35,518 nucleotides of DNA from Clostridiaceae bacterium (GTDB lineage: Bacteria; Bacillota; Clostridia; DSM-8532): positions 1-35,518 of the forward strand of contig DUNT01000009.1 in NCBI GenBank assembly GCA_012839205.1, written 5' to 3'. The position numbers were made by a program, and so were the translations under genes. Shown one piece after another: positions 33,751-35,518 of this stretch. Position 1 is the first letter of the stretch. The number at the start of each line of letters is the position of its first letter. Under the pieces are notes generated by a model. That model was not told where the DNA came from and made no database searches. It worked only from the letters and a program-made list of their open reading frames with translations.

Positions 33751-34329
33751 TTAAACTAAAATGGGTTCAATCTGCTTTCCATCCAGCGCATGTTCTATGG
33801 TAGGTACAATCAGACCGAATCTTGCAATAAGACTTGTGGGTTTTTTTTCCGAATCATCCTGACCAAAAGGAACAAAATATATGTTTTTGGTATTAAGCAG
33901 AGCCCCCAGATTCTTTGCGCTGGCAGCAAGGCCATCATTAGTCGATATTGCTATTACAACAGGTTTTTGATTTCTCAGGTGTGCTTTTACAGCCATAGTA
34001 ACGGATGTATCTGTAATGCCATTGGCAATCTTTCCTAAAGTATTTCCTGTGCAGGGAGCCACCAGGATCAAATCCAGCTCTTTTTTCGGTCCAATCGGCT
34101 CTGCATCGGCAATGCTCTCAATGCATTCCTTACCTGAAATCAACTCAATACGTTTTTTTATATCTTCAGCCCTTCCAAAGCGTGAATTGATTGTTGCTAC
34201 ACTGTTAGATAATATCGGAGTTATATCGGCTCCCAAAAAAACTAGCCGCTCGAATTCAATTATTGCATCCTGAATTGTACAAAAAGAGCCTGTTATTGCA
34301 ACTCCAATCTTCTTGTTGTTAACATTCAT
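33751..34329 (-). CDS. dpaB: Dipicolinate synthase subunit B
   Basis: Flavoprotein-fold subunit (SpoVFB) that, with DpaA, makes dipicolinic acid from a lysine-pathway intermediate in the mother cell; the acid fills the spore core with calcium. The 192 residues open with GVAITGSFCTIQDAI and carry the flavoprotein phrase LILVAPCTGNTLGKIANGITD. Its ATG overlaps the dpaA stop by four bases (ATGA), so the two subunits are translated together. Confidence 0.95.
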   Translation of the reverse strand: MNVNNKKIGVAITGSFCTIQDAIIEFERLVFLGADITPILSNSVATINSRFGRAEDIKKRIELISGKECIESIADAEPIGPKKELDLILVAPCTGNTLGKIANGITDTSVTMAVKAHLRNQKPVVIAISTNDGLAASAKNLGALLNTKNIYFVPFGQDDSEKKPTSLIARFGLIVPTIEHALDGKQIEPILV

Positions 34330-35204
34330 CTATTATACCCCCCCTCTTCCTCAATAATGTTATAAACTGTACGACGAATGATATCACCCGCCGTTAAGGG
34401 TGCGATTTTCCCTGGGATTCCAAGGGACCAAATAACCTTAAATCCAAGTTCCTCAGCTGCTTTAAAGTCTATACCGCCGGGTTTTGATGCCAAATCCAGC
34501 AATAAACAACCGCTTCTTGTCTTTTCAAGTATTTCTCTTGTAATTACCAGTGAAGGGGCAGTATTTACTATTGCATTCATATCCGAGACATAACGGGCTA
34601 ATTGATGCATGGGAACCGGTTTAAGTCCTTGAGCTTCAATCCAGGCAATATCAGCATATTTTCGTGCAGCTACCCAAACATCTGTCTCAAAGGCCTGAAG
34701 CATCTTGGCCATAATTTTACCTATTCTTCCATACCCAACTATCAGAATACGGCTGTCCATCAATGTCATGGGAAGCTCCTTTATTAGTATATGGACGGCA
34801 CCCTCTGCAGTTGGTACAGCATTCAAAACCATCAATTCTTCTCTTTCAACAATATCTACATGTGTTACCTTCTTTGACTCCAACTGTTTTTTTACACTGT
34901 CCGGTAATTTGCCTGCAATAAAAATAGAATTCTCATCAATCTTTTCAATAACCTCACTAACTGTAGTCTTGTTCTTCGATAAAGGAGCTGAAATAAAACC
35001 ATTCTCTGAAACGAATGGAATTCCTCCAATAATTACTTTTGCTCCATCCAAAATGAAGTCCAGTGGTGCACACTTGTCTGCCCATGGCCTTCCGCTTTTC
35101 TCAAAACCATATATTTCAACGTATTGATAGTCCTTCTTTAATAGCTCTGCCAGATAAACATTGCGCATATCTCCCCCGATTATTGCATATTTTATCCTAT
35201 GCAT
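34326..35204 (-). CDS. dpaA: Dipicolinate synthase subunit A
   Basis: The NAD(P)-binding subunit (SpoVFA), 292 residues. An N-terminal domain starts YAIIGGDMRNVYLAELL, and the dinucleotide-binding Rossmann motif ILIVGYGRIGKIMAKML sits about residue 153. LLDLASKPGGIDF follows near the C-terminus. Some Clostridia lack this operon and use EtfA-linked dipicolinate synthesis, so its presence is informative. GGGAGGG stands seven bases before the ATG. A sigma-K type promoter lies just upstream. Confidence 0.96.
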   Translation of the reverse strand: MHRIKYAIIGGDMRNVYLAELLKKDYQYVEIYGFEKSGRPWADKCAPLDFILDGAKVIIGGIPFVSENGFISAPLSKNKTTVSEVIEKIDENSIFIAGKLPDSVKKQLESKKVTHVDIVEREELMVLNAVPTAEGAVHILIKELPMTLMDSRILIVGYGRIGKIMAKMLQAFETDVWVAARKYADIAWIEAQGLKPVPMHQLARYVSDMNAIVNTAPSLVITREILEKTRSGCLLLDLASKPGGIDFKAAEELGFKVIWSLGIPGKIAPLTAGDIIRRTVYNIIEEEGGYNR

Positions 35205-35237
35205 TCATTAACCCTCCCGCCTTGTAACTCAACAATA

Positions 35238-35265
35238 TATTTTATGAGTTGCTCAACTATCTTGT
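35238..35265 (-). promoter_or_regulatory. Sigma-K-type promoter of dpaAB
   Basis: CATAAAATA (35238-35246, minus strand) matches the sigma-K -10 consensus CATAnnnTA, with AC 17 bases upstream (35264-35265). It lies 34 bases before the dpaA start. Late mother-cell control is known for spoVF in Bacillus. Confidence 0.65.
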
Positions 35266-35518
35266 GTATCAAGCAGGCATGAGTTTCACCAAAAGAGATA
35301 TGAAGTTACTTGGCGGGTTTAGATGTGATAATTTCAACACAGGTTTAAAAGAATGCTTCCTTCGAATTCTAATTTTTAAGTTAAAACTAATAGGACACGC
35401 CATTCTGATACCATTAAATGGCCAGGGACCTTCAAAACTGACTGCTAATTACATCATTTTTGCTATAAATAATTGTGAATATCTTGCTTTATACAGATAA
35501 TTAACGGCGGGAAAACCC
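35266..35518. other. Gene-free right edge
   Basis: About 250 bases upstream of dpaA hold no gene I can support. A plus-strand open frame of 83 codons (35249-35500) has no ribosome site and no familiar features. A GCCATT/AATGGC inverted pair occurs near 35400-35425. The rest is AT-rich. Confidence 0.5.

Noticed and set aside
34705-35127. 140-codon plus-strand open frame opposite dpaA
   Set aside because: Shadow of dpaA, which has full family motifs, a ribosome site and an operon partner.
35249-35500. 83-codon plus-strand open frame at the right edge
   Set aside because: No ribosome site, no recognisable features, and it overlaps the dpaA promoter region on the opposite strand.

Overview
The window (35.5 kb, AT-rich, mostly minus-strand genes) looks like chromosome from an anaerobic, endospore-forming member of the Clostridia, possibly related to Ruminiclostridium or Acetivibrio. 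The taxonomic placement is an inference. It rests on low GC, strong TTGACA/TATAAT promoters, T-box and TPP leaders, sporulation genes (spoVM, dpaAB), zinc-type L28 and L32 proteins, several TTG starts, and the mutS-mutL-miaA-hfq gene order. Nearly everything is housekeeping. No transposase, integrase, phage gene, CRISPR array, tRNA or rRNA was seen.

Layout: (1) 1-4880, branched-chain amino acid operon ilvB-ilvN-ilvC-leuA (leuA runs off the left edge), read leftward from a consensus promoter through a T-box leader with terminator. (2) 5030-7835, rpmB on the plus strand converging on a tiny spoVM gene that shares its terminator, then a DUF512 radical-SAM protein and the yceD-rpmF pair. (3) 7870-10870, glyA with its own promoter, then rluB and a co-transcribed unknown membrane protein. 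(4) 11027-14140, a lone 1037-residue TIR / transmembrane / coiled-coil / beta-propeller protein, the only clearly accessory gene, followed by ychF. (5) 15447-19513, a palindromic repeat, then a glycine betaine ABC operon (opuAC-opuAB-opuAA) behind a promoter and an early terminator hairpin, preceded by a BusR-like GntR-RCK_C regulator. This set points to osmolyte uptake controlled by c-di-AMP. (6) 19636-28662, miaB-mutS, a 0.46-kb repeat-filled gap, then mutL-miaA-hfq and a GT28 glycolipid-type glycosyltransferase. (7) 28861-32843, a Bax-inhibitor-1 family membrane protein, then a TPP-riboswitch operon: thiamine-binding protein, permease, binding lipoprotein and ATPase (ThiXYZ-type thiamine-precursor uptake). 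(8) 32867-35265, sfsA and the dipicolinate synthase operon dpaA-dpaB with a good sigma-K promoter match.

The most unusual items are the membrane-anchored TIR-propeller protein, the composite repeat between mutS and mutL with exact 32-bp tandem units, the BusR/opu locus with a terminator about nine bases after its promoter start, an acidic cofactor loop in the ketol-acid reductoisomerase, and the 23-codon spoVM gene. All coordinates and motifs come from reading the sequence by eye; no database search was made.
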